Shown here: piece after piece, positions 43,003 through 51,114 of the stretch
Layout: every line of letters begins with the position of its first letter
How positions within the stretch are numbered: position 1 is the stretch's first letter
DNA from: Parvibaculum sp.
Lineage (GTDB): Bacteria; Pseudomonadota; Alphaproteobacteria; Parvibaculales; Parvibaculaceae
Direction: 5' to 3'
NCBI RefSeq assembly: GCF_030694575.1
Contig: NZ_JAUYUS010000064.1
Span: 28,338-92,337 of the forward strand
DNA length: 64,000 bases
Position numbers and translations under genes: made by a program
The notes under the pieces: generated by a model
The model's database searches: none
What the model saw: the letters and a program-made list of their open reading frames with translations, nothing else
Told to the model about the DNA's origin: nothing

Positions 43003-44322
43003 ATGAAAGCTGTCCGGATGCGGGATGTGCCGATGCGACGAGAGGGAACAACTGTACTCCCTCCCCATTCGGACAATATTAATGCGGTATATGCAGACCG
43101 GCAGGCGAAACCGAAACCGCCGACGCTTGCCCGCGGGCTGGGACGGGCTGCGGGCCGCGCCGGGCAGCGGCTGCTCGATCTGATTTATGCGCCCTTCGCC
43201 CTCCTGCTCCGGCTTGCCGGGTACCGCTTCGTCATCATATCGAATCCGGACCGGATCGGCCACCTGGCGGCGGAAGTCGACAACTATCTGAAACAGATCG
43301 AACTGGGCGAGATCGCGCCCGCCAGAGCTCTTCTCCTGCTCAAGCGGGGCAAGCTCGCCAACCGGGCCGTGCTCGAGATGTGGGAGCGACACATCACCGT
43401 CATATCCGGTGGATTTCTCCGCCCGCTTCTCAAACCCTTTCTCCGCTTTCCTTTCATAACGATGAAACTGGGCACCGCCGTGCTCGGCATCGACACGGCC
43501 GCCACCTATCAGACCACGTTGCGGCGCTGGCAGGGCCGCCCGCCGGTCGCGCGGCTGTCCGGCGAACTTGTCGCCCGCGCGCGCGCCGACCTCGCCCGCA
43601 TGGGACTGCCGGAAAATGCCTGGTATGTCTGCATCCATTCGCGCGAAGGCGGCTACTCGCCGCGCGACGAACACGTCCACGAATACCGCAACAGCGACAT
43701 CGAGACCTGCACGCTCGCCATGGACGAGATCCTGGCGCGGGGCGGCTACTGCCTTCGCATGGGCGATACGACGATGGCGAAGCTGGCGCCGAAACCGGGC
43801 GTCATCGACTATGCGACGTCGGCGTTCAAGAGCGACTATCTCGATCTCTATCTCTGCGCGAATACCCGTTTCTTTCTCGGCAATACTTCCGGGCTTTGCA
43901 TCCTTTCGACGATCTTCAACCGGCCGTCGGTGCTGGTGAACATGATTCCCCACGGCGCCTGTTACAGCTCCGCCCCGGGCGACATCTCCATTCCCAAAAA
44001 GCTGTGCGACACGGAAAGAAAGCTGCTGCATTTCCCCGATATATTCGCGAGTGCCGCCGCGAGCTTCCGGCATGCCGGGCTCTATCGCGAGCACGGCATC
44101 GGCATCGTCGACAATACGCCGGAGGAAATCCGCGACGCAGCGGCCGAGATGCTGGACCGGCTCGACGGGACATTCACCGCGACGGCGGAGGACGAGGCGA
44201 GGCAGGAACGTTTCCGGGGATTTCTGCAGCCGCACCATTATTGCTACGGCGCAACATCGCGGATCGGCCGCGACTTCCTGCGGCAGCACGCGGCGTTGCT
44301 GGAACCGTCCGGCGACCGCTGA
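43003..44322 (+). CDS. TIGR04372 family glycosyltransferase
   Basis: 439-residue protein of the TIGR04372 glycosyltransferase group, a GT-B-like fold seen in surface-glycan clusters. Conserved blocks are SNPDRIGHLAAEVDNYL (residues about 84-100), AWYVCIHSREGGYSPRDEH, GGYCLRMGDTTMAKL, ANTRFFLGNTSGLCILSTIF and the C-terminal VLVNMIPHG. It is divergent from the sugar operon across 98 bases and probably uses its product. The N-terminus is uncertain: ATG 43003, 43018 or 43033 are all possible and none has a good ribosome site. It ends five bases before tRNA-Lys on the other strand. Confidence 0.8.
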   Translation: MKAVRMRDVPMRREGTTVLPPHSDNINAVYADRQAKPKPPTLARGLGRAAGRAGQRLLDLIYAPFALLLRLAGYRFVIISNPDRIGHLAAEVDNYLKQIELGEIAPARALLLLKRGKLANRAVLEMWERHITVISGGFLRPLLKPFLRFPFITMKLGTAVLGIDTAATYQTTLRRWQGRPPVARLSGELVARARADLARMGLPENAWYVCIHSREGGYSPRDEHVHEYRNSDIETCTLAMDEILARGGYCLRMGDTTMAKLAPKPGVIDYATSAFKSDYLDLYLCANTRFFLGNTSGLCILSTIFNRPSVLVNMIPHGACYSSAPGDISIPKKLCDTERKLLHFPDIFASAAASFRHAGLYREHGIGIVDNTPEEIRDAAAEMLDRLDGTFTATAEDEARQERFRGFLQPHHYCYGATSRIGRDFLRQHAALLEPSGDR

Positions 44323-44326
44323 AAAG

Positions 44327-44401
44327 TGGTGAGCCCTGATGGGATCGAACCATCGACCTACTGATTAAAAGTCAGCCGCTCTACCGCTGAGCTAAGGGCC
44401 C
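44327..44401 (-). tRNA. tRNA-Lys (anticodon TTT)
   Basis: 75 bases on the minus strand including an encoded CCA at 44327-44329. The cloverleaf is complete: acceptor stem GGGCCCT with AGGGCTC (one G-T pair), D arm with AGCGGTAGA, and an anticodon stem GCTGA/TCAGT around loop CTTTTAA, which gives anticodon TTT. The variable loop is AGGTC, and the T arm GATGG-TTCGATC-CCATC ends it. It reads codons AAA and AAG. It is a single tRNA gene with no attachment-site or integrase signs next to it. Confidence 0.96.
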
Positions 44402-44654
44402 GCCGGAAAGGCGGAAAACGCGACCGCCTCTCGAAAGGTGGGCGGAACTTAAGGGGCGCGTCCCATGGGGTCAACAGCGGATGGCGCCCGGGCCAAGTCC
44501 TTTTGTCGCCTCGTCTTTTCAGTTCCGTTGAATTTGCCGCGCCCATGCCGGAGCGAATCCCCCGCACAGCGGAGCGGCAGCCCGCCGACCATGGAACCCA
44601 TTGAGCCGCCCAACCGTTCGAAAGAGAGACCTTCTGGACGCATGGGGGAGCTTC

Positions 44655-47201
44655 ATGACGGAGACACAGCGGACCGGCCGCCCGCAGACCGACTGGTGGA
44701 TCCCCGAAAAACCCCGGCGCGGCATCGGCTGGTGGTGGAGCGGCGTCATCGGCGCCGTGATCACGCTGACGGGACTTCTGCTCGCAGGGGGCGGCATCTG
44801 GCTCCTCGCACTGGGCGGCTCCTGGTACTACGCCATCGTCGGGATCGCACTCGTAGCCGCGGGCATCCTGATGATGTTCCACGACATGGCGGGGCTCTGG
44901 ATCTACCTCGCGGCCTGGGTTTTCACCCTCGCCTGGGCCTGGTGGGAAGCGGGTATGGATGTCTGGGCGCAGGTGCCGCGCCTCGTCGCACCGACCGTGC
45001 TGCTCCTGCTGGTGCTGAGTGCGATACCGGGCCTGCGCCGCCCCCCGATCGAACGGCGCTATCCCCCCGGCGCGGTGCTCGGCGTTCTTGTGCTGCTGGG
45101 TCTCGGCGGCGCGCTGCTGCTGCGCGACGTGGCCCCGCCCGCGTTCGCGAATGGCGGCGAAAAGCGCGAAAGCATGGCGCCGGTGCCGGACGGAGAGAGC
45201 GGAGACGAAAACATCGACATGCCGCCCGAAGTGACCCCCGCACCGACCACGGCGGTGGATCAGGGTCGCATCCTCACCGCCGGGGCCGACTGGCCGGTCT
45301 ATGGTGGCTCCAACCTCGCAACGCGTCACTCGCCGCTGAAGCAGATCACGCCGAAGAATGTCTCGCGGCTGCAGGAGGTCTGGCGCGTCCGCACGGGCGA
45401 CATGCCGAGCGAGACGGCAAAAGGCGAATACTCGCCGGAAAACACGCCGCTCAAGATCGGCAGCCGGCTCTATCTCTGCACGGCCAAGAACATCATGATC
45501 GCCCTCGACGCGGCGACGGGCGAGGAAATCTGGCGCCACGACCCGGAGGTGTCCGATGCGGCCATCCCCTATGGCGCGACCTGCCGGGGCGTCGCCTATC
45601 ACGAGGTACCGCAGGCGGCGGCGGGCGAGACCTGCGCCGCGCGCGTCATGGAGGCGACGCTGGACGCGCGTCTTATCGCCGTCGATGCCGAGACGGGCGC
45701 GCCCTGCCCCGGCTTTGGCGAGAACGGTACGGTCGATCTCAACGAAGGCATCGGAGAGACGGTGCCCGGCTGGTATTCGGTGACGTCGCCGCCAACCATC
45801 GTGCGCGGCATCGCCGTCGTCGGCTCGCAGGTGAAGGACGGACAGGCCGAAGATGCGCCCTCGGGCGTCATCCGCGGCTATGACGCGGTGACGGGCGAAC
45901 TCGCCTGGGCCTGGGACATGGGCCGGCCGGACCGCAAAGGCGCGCCGCCCGAAGGGGAGACCTATACACGCGGCACGCCCAACATGTGGACGATCGCCGC
46001 CAGCGACAGCGCGCTCGGTCTCGTCTACCTGCCGATGGGCAATTCCTCCATCGACTACTGGGGCGGCAACCGCGCCGACTACGAAAACGAATACAGCACC
46101 TCGCTCGTAGCGCTGGACGTGACGACGGGCGACGTCGCCTGGCATTTTCAGACGGTTCACTACGACATCTGGGACTACGATCTCGGTTCGCAGCCGACGC
46201 TGATCGATCTGCCTACGGAAGATGGAGCGGTGCCCGCGCTGATCCTGTCGAGCAAGCAGGGACCAATCTATGTGCTGAACCGCGAGACGGGCGAGCCGCT
46301 CTTTCCGGTGGAGGAGCGGCCGGTGCCGACCGGCGGCGTCGAGCCCGAGAACCTGTCGCCGACGCAACCCTATTCAAGCTATGCGACGCTGAGCAAGGAG
46401 AGGCTCACCGAAAGCGACATGTGGGGCATGACGCCGCTGGACCAGCTCTGGTGCCGCATCGAATTTCGTCGCGCGTCCTACAAGGGCGAATACACGCCGC
46501 CGACCGCCGACCGGCGCTATATCCAGTATCCGGGCTATAATGGCGGCTCGGACTGGGGCAGCGTTGCCGTCGACAGGGAACGCGGCATCCTGATCGCGAA
46601 CTATAACGACATGCCGAATTTCAACCGCCTGATCCCGCGCGCGGAAGCAGACGCGATGGGCCTGAAGCCGATCAACGAAGGCGGCGGCGAGGAAGGCGAA
46701 AAGGGAACCAGCAGCCGCCGCACGGAAGGCGAAGGCGACGCGCAGGCGGGCGCACCCTACGCGATCCACGTCAATGCCGGCTGGCGGATGCCGACGGGCC
46801 TTCTGTGCAAGAAGCCGCCTTATGGCCATATCCGCGCCATCGAACTTGCAACCGGCAAGACGATCTGGGACCGGCCGTTCGGCAGCGCCGAGAACAACGG
46901 CCCCTTCGGCATTCCGACGCGGCTGCCCTTCACCATCGGAACGCCGAACAATGGCGGCCCGCTGCTGACGGCGGGCGGGCTGATCTTCATCGCCGCGACG
47001 ACGGACGACAAGTTCCGCGCCATCGACATCGCGACGGGCGAGACGCTGTGGGAGACGGGCTTGCCGGCGGGCGGGCAGACGACGCCGATCACGTATGAGG
47101 TCGACGGAAGGCAATACGTCGTCATCGCGCCGGGCGGGCATCACTTCATGGAAACGAAGATCGGCGACTACGTGATCGCCTATGCGCTGCCGAAAGAGTG
47201 A
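44655..47201 (+). CDS. Membrane-bound PQQ-dependent dehydrogenase, glucose/quinate/shikimate family
   Basis: 848-residue quinoprotein dehydrogenase passing electrons to ubiquinone. Residues about 20-150 hold five transmembrane segments (e.g. GVIGAVITLTGLLLAGGGIW). The periplasmic beta-propeller begins near 205 (DWPVYGGSNLATRHSPLKQI) and has repeated GTPNMWT, YDIWDYDLGSQPTL and WGSVAVD blocks that bind PQQ. A hydrophilic low-complexity insertion (GEEGEKGTSSRRTEGEGD, nt about 46684-46740) interrupts the propeller. Start ATG 44655 has GGGGGAG 4-5 bases upstream. Oxidation of glucose or another sugar/polyol at the outer face is expected. No pqq biosynthesis genes are in the window. Confidence 0.93.
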   Translation: MTETQRTGRPQTDWWIPEKPRRGIGWWWSGVIGAVITLTGLLLAGGGIWLLALGGSWYYAIVGIALVAAGILMMFHDMAGLWIYLAAWVFTLAWAWWEAGMDVWAQVPRLVAPTVLLLLVLSAIPGLRRPPIERRYPPGAVLGVLVLLGLGGALLLRDVAPPAFANGGEKRESMAPVPDGESGDENIDMPPEVTPAPTTAVDQGRILTAGADWPVYGGSNLATRHSPLKQITPKNVSRLQEVWRVRTGDMPSETAKGEYSPENTPLKIGSRLYLCTAKNIMIALDAATGEEIWRHDPEVSDAAIPYGATCRGVAYHEVPQAAAGETCAARVMEATLDARLIAVDAETGAPCPGFGENGTVDLNEGIGETVPGWYSVTSPPTIVRGIAVVGSQVKDGQAEDAPSGVIRGYDAVTGELAWAWDMGRPDRKGAPPEGETYTRGTPNMWTIAASDSALGLVYLPMGNSSIDYWGGNRADYENEYSTSLVALDVTTGDVAWHFQTVHYDIWDYDLGSQPTLIDLPTEDGAVPALILSSKQGPIYVLNRETGEPLFPVEERPVPTGGVEPENLSPTQPYSSYATLSKERLTESDMWGMTPLDQLWCRIEFRRASYKGEYTPPTADRRYIQYPGYNGGSDWGSVAVDRERGILIANYNDMPNFNRLIPRAEADAMGLKPINEGGGEEGEKGTSSRRTEGEGDAQAGAPYAIHVNAGWRMPTGLLCKKPPYGHIRAIELATGKTIWDRPFGSAENNGPFGIPTRLPFTIGTPNNGGPLLTAGGLIFIAATTDDKFRAIDIATGETLWETGLPAGGQTTPITYEVDGRQYVVIAPGGHHFMETKIGDYVIAYALPKE

Positions 47202-47204
47202 GGC

Positions 47205-48344
47205 TCAGACGGGCTCGACGTCCCCGCCCGCCTGCGCGGCCTTGAAGTCGGCCACGAAGGCCTCGAAGCGGTGGTCCGCGATGGCGGCGCGCATATCGGC
47301 CATGAGGGACTGGTAGTAATGGACGTTGATCCAGCTCACCAGCATTGAGCCGAGCATTTCGCCCGACTTGATGAGGTGATGGAGATAGGCGCGGGAATAA
47401 TCGCGCGCGGCGGGACAGGTGCTGGTCTCGTCGAGGGGGCGCTTGTCGGCGGCGTGGCGCGCATTCTTCAGGTTCACCTTGCCGCGCGAGGTGAAGGCGA
47501 GGCCGTGGCGTCCGTTCCGCGTCGGCATCACGCAGTCGAACATGTCGACGCCGCGCGCAACGGACTCCACGAGATCGTCCGGCGTGCCGACGCCCATGAG
47601 ATAGCGGGGCTTGTCTTCCGGGAGCGCGGGCGTCGTGAAATCGAGGACGCGGAGCATTTCCGCTTGGCCCTCGCCGACCGCGAGGCCACCGACCGAATAG
47701 CCGTCGAAACCGATTTCCTGGAGGCCGGCGGCGGAGGCCTTCCGCAAGGGCTCGTAGACGCTGCCCTGCACGATGCCGAAAAGGGCCATGCCCTCGGTGC
47801 GGTGCGTCTGCGCCTCGAACGCCGATTTGGAACGCGCGGCCCAGCGGAGCGAGAGCTCCATCGACTTCTTCGCTTCCTCTTCCGTCGCCGGAAAGGGCGT
47901 GCATTCGTCGAGCTGCATCTGGATGTCGGAGCCGAGCAGGCACTGGATTTCGATCGACCGCTCGGGCGAGAGGAGATGGCGCGAGCCGTCGAGATGCGAC
48001 TGGAAGGTGACGCCCTCCTCCGTCATCTTGCGGAGCTTGGAGAGCGACATGACCTGGAAGCCGCCGCTATCGGTGAGGATCGGATGCGGCCAGTTCATGA
48101 AGGAGTGGAGGCCGCCCAGCGCCGCAATCTCCTCCGCGCCGGGGCGGAGCATCAGATGATAGGTATTGCCGAGCACGATGTCGGCACCCGTGGCGCGGAC
48201 CTGTTCCGGATAAAGCGCCTTGACGGTGGCGGCGGTGCCGACCGGCATGAAGGCGGGCGTGCGGATCTGGCCGCGCGGCGTATCGATGGCGCCGGTACGG
48301 GCGCGGCCGTCGGTGGCGGCGAGGGTGAAAGTGAACTTGCTCAT
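47205..48344 (-). CDS. tgt: tRNA-guanine transglycosylase (queuine tRNA-ribosyltransferase) Tgt
   Basis: 379-residue enzyme that exchanges guanine 34 for preQ1 in tRNAs with GUN anticodons. Catalytic Asp is in [15 protein letters not shown] (about residue 92), then [12 protein letters not shown] and [15 protein letters not shown] (nucleophilic Asp). The zinc motif is near the C-terminus: [17 protein letters not shown] has its Cys and His ligands. Its start overlaps the queA stop by 4 bases (ATGA), giving a queA-tgt operon. It is convergent with the PQQ dehydrogenase with only 3 bases between stops. Confidence 0.97.
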   Translation of the reverse strand: MSKFTFTLAATDGRARTGAIDTPRGQIRTPAFMPVGTAATVKALYPEQVRATGADIVLGNTYHLMLRPGAEEIAALGGLHSFMNWPHPILTDSGGFQVMSLSKLRKMTEEGVTFQSHLDGSRHLLSPERSIEIQCLLGSDIQMQLDECTPFPATEEEAKKSMELSLRWAARSKSAFEAQTHRTEGMALFGIVQGSVYEPLRKASAAGLQEIGFDGYSVGGLAVGEGQAEMLRVLDFTTPALPEDKPRYLMGVGTPDDLVESVARGVDMFDCVMPTRNGRHGLAFTSRGKVNLKNARHAADKRPLDETSTCPAARDYSRAYLHHLIKSGEMLGSMLVSWINVHYYQSLMADMRAAIADHRFEAFVADFKAAQAGGDVEPV

Positions 48345-49393
48345 GTGGCGCCATATATCAGGCAGGCGTCGCCATAGGAATAGAAGCGGTATTTTTCCGC
48401 GACCGCATGGGCATAGGCACGCTTCATCTCCTCCGTCGACCGGAGCGCCGAGACGAGCATGAAAAGCGTCGAGCGCGGCAGATGGAAATTGGTCATGAGG
48501 ACATCCACGGCGCGGAAACGGTAGCCCGGCGTGATGAAGATGTCCGTCTCGCCGCGAAAGGGACGGACGGTGCCCGCCTCGTCCGCCGCGCTTTCAAGGA
48601 GGCGGAGCGAGGTCGTGCCGACAGCGACGATACGGCCGCCCTTCGCTCGCGCCTCATTGATGGCGGCGGCTTCCGCTTCCGTGATCTCGCCGCGTTCGGC
48701 GTGCATTTTATGGGCGTCCGTGTCCTCCGCCGTCACCGGCAGGAATGTGCCCGCGCCGACATGAAGCGTGAGGCGGACGGTCGAGACGCCGCGCGCCGCA
48801 ATGGCGGCCATGAGCGCGGGCGTGAAATGGAGGCCGGCAGTGGGCGCGGCGACGGCGCCCGGTTCATCGGCATGGAGGGTCTGATAGTCGGCGAGGTCTT
48901 CATCGTCCGCCGCGCGCTTGCGGGCGATATAGGGCGGCAGCGGCATTTCGCCCGCTTCCGCAATGGCGGCATCGAGCTTGGGCCCGGAGAGCGAGAAGCG
49001 AAGCCCCGCCTCGCCGCCCTCGCCTTTTTCCTCGACGGCGGCGGAGAGACCGCCCGGGAAGTCTATCGTCTCGCCGATGCCGAGTTTTTTCGCCGGGCGG
49101 AGAAAGGCGCGCCATTCATCGGCGCTTTCGCGCTTGTGAAGCATGACTTCGATGCGGGCCGTGGCTTCGCCGCGCCGCCTGGTGCCGAAGAGGCGCGCGG
49201 GGATCACTTTCGTGTCGTTGAAGACGAGGACGTCGCCTTCGCAGAGATGGGACGGCAGATCGCTCACGGACCGATCCGCGAGCGCGTTCGTCTCCGGGCC
49301 GATGACGAGCATGCGGGCGCTGTCGCGCGGCCTTGCGGGCCTGAGCGCGATCAGCTCCTCCGGCAGATCGAAATCGAAATCCGAGACGCGCAT
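48341..49393 (-). CDS. queA: S-adenosylmethionine:tRNA ribosyltransferase-isomerase QueA
   Basis: 350-residue enzyme making epoxyqueuosine from preQ1-modified tRNA, using the ribosyl part of SAM. It begins [20 protein letters not shown], the invariant N-terminus, which sets the start at 49393. It has [32 protein letters not shown] and [17 protein letters not shown], the family blocks. Upstream lies a palindromic repeat (49409-49501) and then the cyclophilin gene. It is translated with tgt. Confidence 0.97.
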   Translation of the reverse strand: MRVSDFDFDLPEELIALRPARPRDSARMLVIGPETNALADRSVSDLPSHLCEGDVLVFNDTKVIPARLFGTRRRGEATARIEVMLHKRESADEWRAFLRPAKKLGIGETIDFPGGLSAAVEEKGEGGEAGLRFSLSGPKLDAAIAEAGEMPLPPYIARKRAADDEDLADYQTLHADEPGAVAAPTAGLHFTPALMAAIAARGVSTVRLTLHVGAGTFLPVTAEDTDAHKMHAERGEITEAEAAAINEARAKGGRIVAVGTTSLRLLESAADEAGTVRPFRGETDIFITPGYRFRAVDVLMTNFHLPRSTLFMLVSALRSTEEMKRAYAHAVAEKYRFYSYGDACLIYGAT

Positions 49394-49408
49394 GGGTCTT
49401 CCGTTCAA

Positions 49409-49501
49409 CGTCATTGCGAGCGAAGCGAAGCAATCCAGGAACGGCAAACGCTGTGCAAGCGGCTCCTGGATTGCTTCGTCGCTGCGCTCCTCGCAATGAC
49501 G
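49409..49501. repeat. Dispersed-type intergenic palindromic repeat (~93 bp)
   Basis: Left arm 49409-49440 begins CGTCATTGCGAGCGAAGCGA and the right arm 49464-49501 ends GCTCCTCGCAATGACG. The arms are inverted copies except for a 6-base insertion in the right arm. The stretch between is ACGGCAAACGCTGTGCAAGC and nearby bases. Sequences starting CGTCATTGCGAG are widespread in alphaproteobacterial and other proteobacterial intergenic regions. It fills the gap between the cyclophilin stop (49512) and the queA start (49393). Confidence 0.8.
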
Positions 49502-49511
49502 AGGCTTATTG

Positions 49512-49985
49512 TTACGCCGCGTCGGCCGCGACGCGCATGGAGACGATGCGGTCGGGGTCGCGCACGGGTTCGCCGCGCTTCAGCTTGTCGACGGCGTCCA
49601 TGCCGGAGATGACCTTGCCCCAGACCGTGTACTGGTTGTCGAGGAAACGCGTGTCGCCGAAGCAGATGAAGAACTGGCAGTCGGCGCTGTTCGGGTCCTG
49701 CGTGCGAGCCATCGAGCAGATGCCGCGCACATGCGGCTCCTTCGAGAACTCGGCCGGGATCTTTTTGCCAGACCCGCCGGAGCCGGTGCCCGTCGGATCG
49801 CCGCCCTGCGCCATGAAACCATCGATGACGCGGTGGAAGGCGACGCCATTGTAGAAGCCTTCGCGCGCCAGTTCCTTGATCCGCGCGACATGCTTCGGCG
49901 CGAGATCCGGGCGCATTTCGATCACGACTTCGCCATGGGGAATTTCCATGATGAGCGTGTTCTCGGGATCCTTGATATCGGTCAT
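49512..49985 (-). CDS. Peptidylprolyl isomerase, cyclophilin type (cytoplasmic)
   Basis: 157-residue cyclophilin without a signal peptide ([15 protein letters not shown]). Conserved residues are visible in [20 protein letters not shown] (catalytic Arg/Phe region), [19 protein letters not shown] and [18 protein letters not shown]. It catalyses proline cis-trans isomerisation in folding. It lies 21 bases after the exported paralogue on the same strand; the two are probably a local duplication serving different compartments. Confidence 0.94.
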   Translation of the reverse strand: MTDIKDPENTLIMEIPHGEVVIEMRPDLAPKHVARIKELAREGFYNGVAFHRVIDGFMAQGGDPTGTGSGGSGKKIPAEFSKEPHVRGICSMARTQDPNSADCQFFICFGDTRFLDNQYTVWGKVISGMDAVDKLKRGEPVRDPDRIVSMRVAADAA

Positions 49986-50006
49986 TTAATTCGGTCCTCG
50001 TTTAAC

Positions 50007-50552
50007 TTACTGGGCGTCGGCCGCGACCTGCATCTTCACGATCTTGTCGGGATTTGCCGGCGGCTCGCCGCGCTTGATGTTGTCGACGAATTCCATGCCT
50101 TCGACGACGCGGCCGAAGAGCGTGTAGTCTCCGTCGAGAAAGCTGGCATCCTCGAAAACGATGAAGAACTGACTGTTGGCGCTGTTCGGGCTCTGCGAGC
50201 GTGCCATGCCGAGCGTGCCGCGCTGGAAGCTCTCGCTGCGGGAGAATTCGGCGCGGAGATCGGGAAGCATCGAACCGCCCATGCCGGTGCCCGTCGGGTC
50301 GCCCGTCTGCGCCATGAAACCGCTGATGACGCGGTGGAAGACGATGCCGTCATAGAAGCCTTCGCGCGCGAGCGTCTTGATGCGCTCGACATGACGCGGT
50401 GCGAGGTCGGGCAGAAGTTCGATGACGACGCGGCCATCCTTCAGGTCGAGATAGATGGTGTTTTCGAGATCGGCGGCGGAAGCCCGTCCCGGCAATCCGG
50501 CCATGCCGGCGGCGAGCACAAGCGCCATGATTATATGTGTCAGTCTCGCCAT
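50007..50552 (-). CDS. Peptidylprolyl isomerase, cyclophilin type (periplasmic)
   Basis: 181-residue cyclophilin with a clear signal peptide (MARLTHIIMALVLAAGMAGL, cleavage near RASAAD). The core repeats the motifs of the next gene: FYDGIVFHRVISGFMAQTGD, GMARSQSPNSANSQFFIVF and DYTLFGRVVEGMEFVDN. It acts in the periplasm on envelope or outer-membrane proteins. It is the first of the cyclophilin pair and lies 38 bases downstream of coaD on the same strand. Confidence 0.93.
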   Translation of the reverse strand: MARLTHIIMALVLAAGMAGLPGRASAADLENTIYLDLKDGRVVIELLPDLAPRHVERIKTLAREGFYDGIVFHRVISGFMAQTGDPTGTGMGGSMLPDLRAEFSRSESFQRGTLGMARSQSPNSANSQFFIVFEDASFLDGDYTLFGRVVEGMEFVDNIKRGEPPANPDKIVKMQVAADAQ

Positions 50553-50590
50553 GAAAAAACTCCTGTCAGCGAGTTGCGAGGGGCCGCCTC

Positions 50591-51103
50591 TCAGCGGCTC
50601 TTCTTCTGTTCGGCGACGCGCGCCAGCACCTTGTCTTTCACATGCGGCGGCACGAAGGGTGAAATGTCGCCATCCATGGCCGCGATCTGGCGCACCAGCG
50701 TGGAAGAGATGAACTGCGTCTCCGGCGAGGCGGCCAGGAAGACCGTCTCGACATGCGGGTTCATGACGCGGTTCATGCCGACCATCTGCGTCTCGTACTC
50801 GAAATCGACGGCACCGCGCAATCCGCGAACGATGACGGTCGCGCCATGCTCGTCCGCCGCGTTGACGACGAGGCCGGAAAAGGAGGCGGTCGAGATTTTC
50901 GAGCCGAGTTCCTTCGCAATCGGCCCTGCCTCCTGCTCGATGAGCTGGAACCGCTCTTCAAGCGTCAGCAGCGGCGTCTTGGTGGCGTTGACGCCGATGG
51001 CGACGATCAGATGATCGACGAGCTTTAGGCCCCGGCGGATGATGTCGAGGTGCCCGTTGGTCATCGGATCGAAGGTGCCGGGATAGAGCCCGATGCGCGC
51101 CAT
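50591..51103 (-). CDS. coaD: Pantetheine-phosphate adenylyltransferase CoaD
   Basis: 170-residue enzyme making dephospho-CoA from 4'-phosphopantetheine and ATP. The nucleotide-binding motif is GLYPGTFDPMTNGHLDIIRR (residues 6-25, with the HxGH-type GHLD). VRGLRGAVDFEYETQMVGMN and LAASPETQFISSTLVRQIA complete the pattern. The length matches CoaD (about 160-170). It lies 11 bases after gyrA on the same strand. Confidence 0.97.
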   Translation of the reverse strand: MARIGLYPGTFDPMTNGHLDIIRRGLKLVDHLIVAIGVNATKTPLLTLEERFQLIEQEAGPIAKELGSKISTASFSGLVVNAADEHGATVIVRGLRGAVDFEYETQMVGMNRVMNPHVETVFLAASPETQFISSTLVRQIAAMDGDISPFVPPHVKDKVLARVAEQKKSR

Positions 51104-51114
51104 GGTTCGCTCTC

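Noticed and set aside
44358-46367. 669-codon frame antisense to the PQQ dehydrogenase and tRNA
   Set aside because: It includes the tRNA-Lys gene and the mirror of a clear quinoprotein gene.
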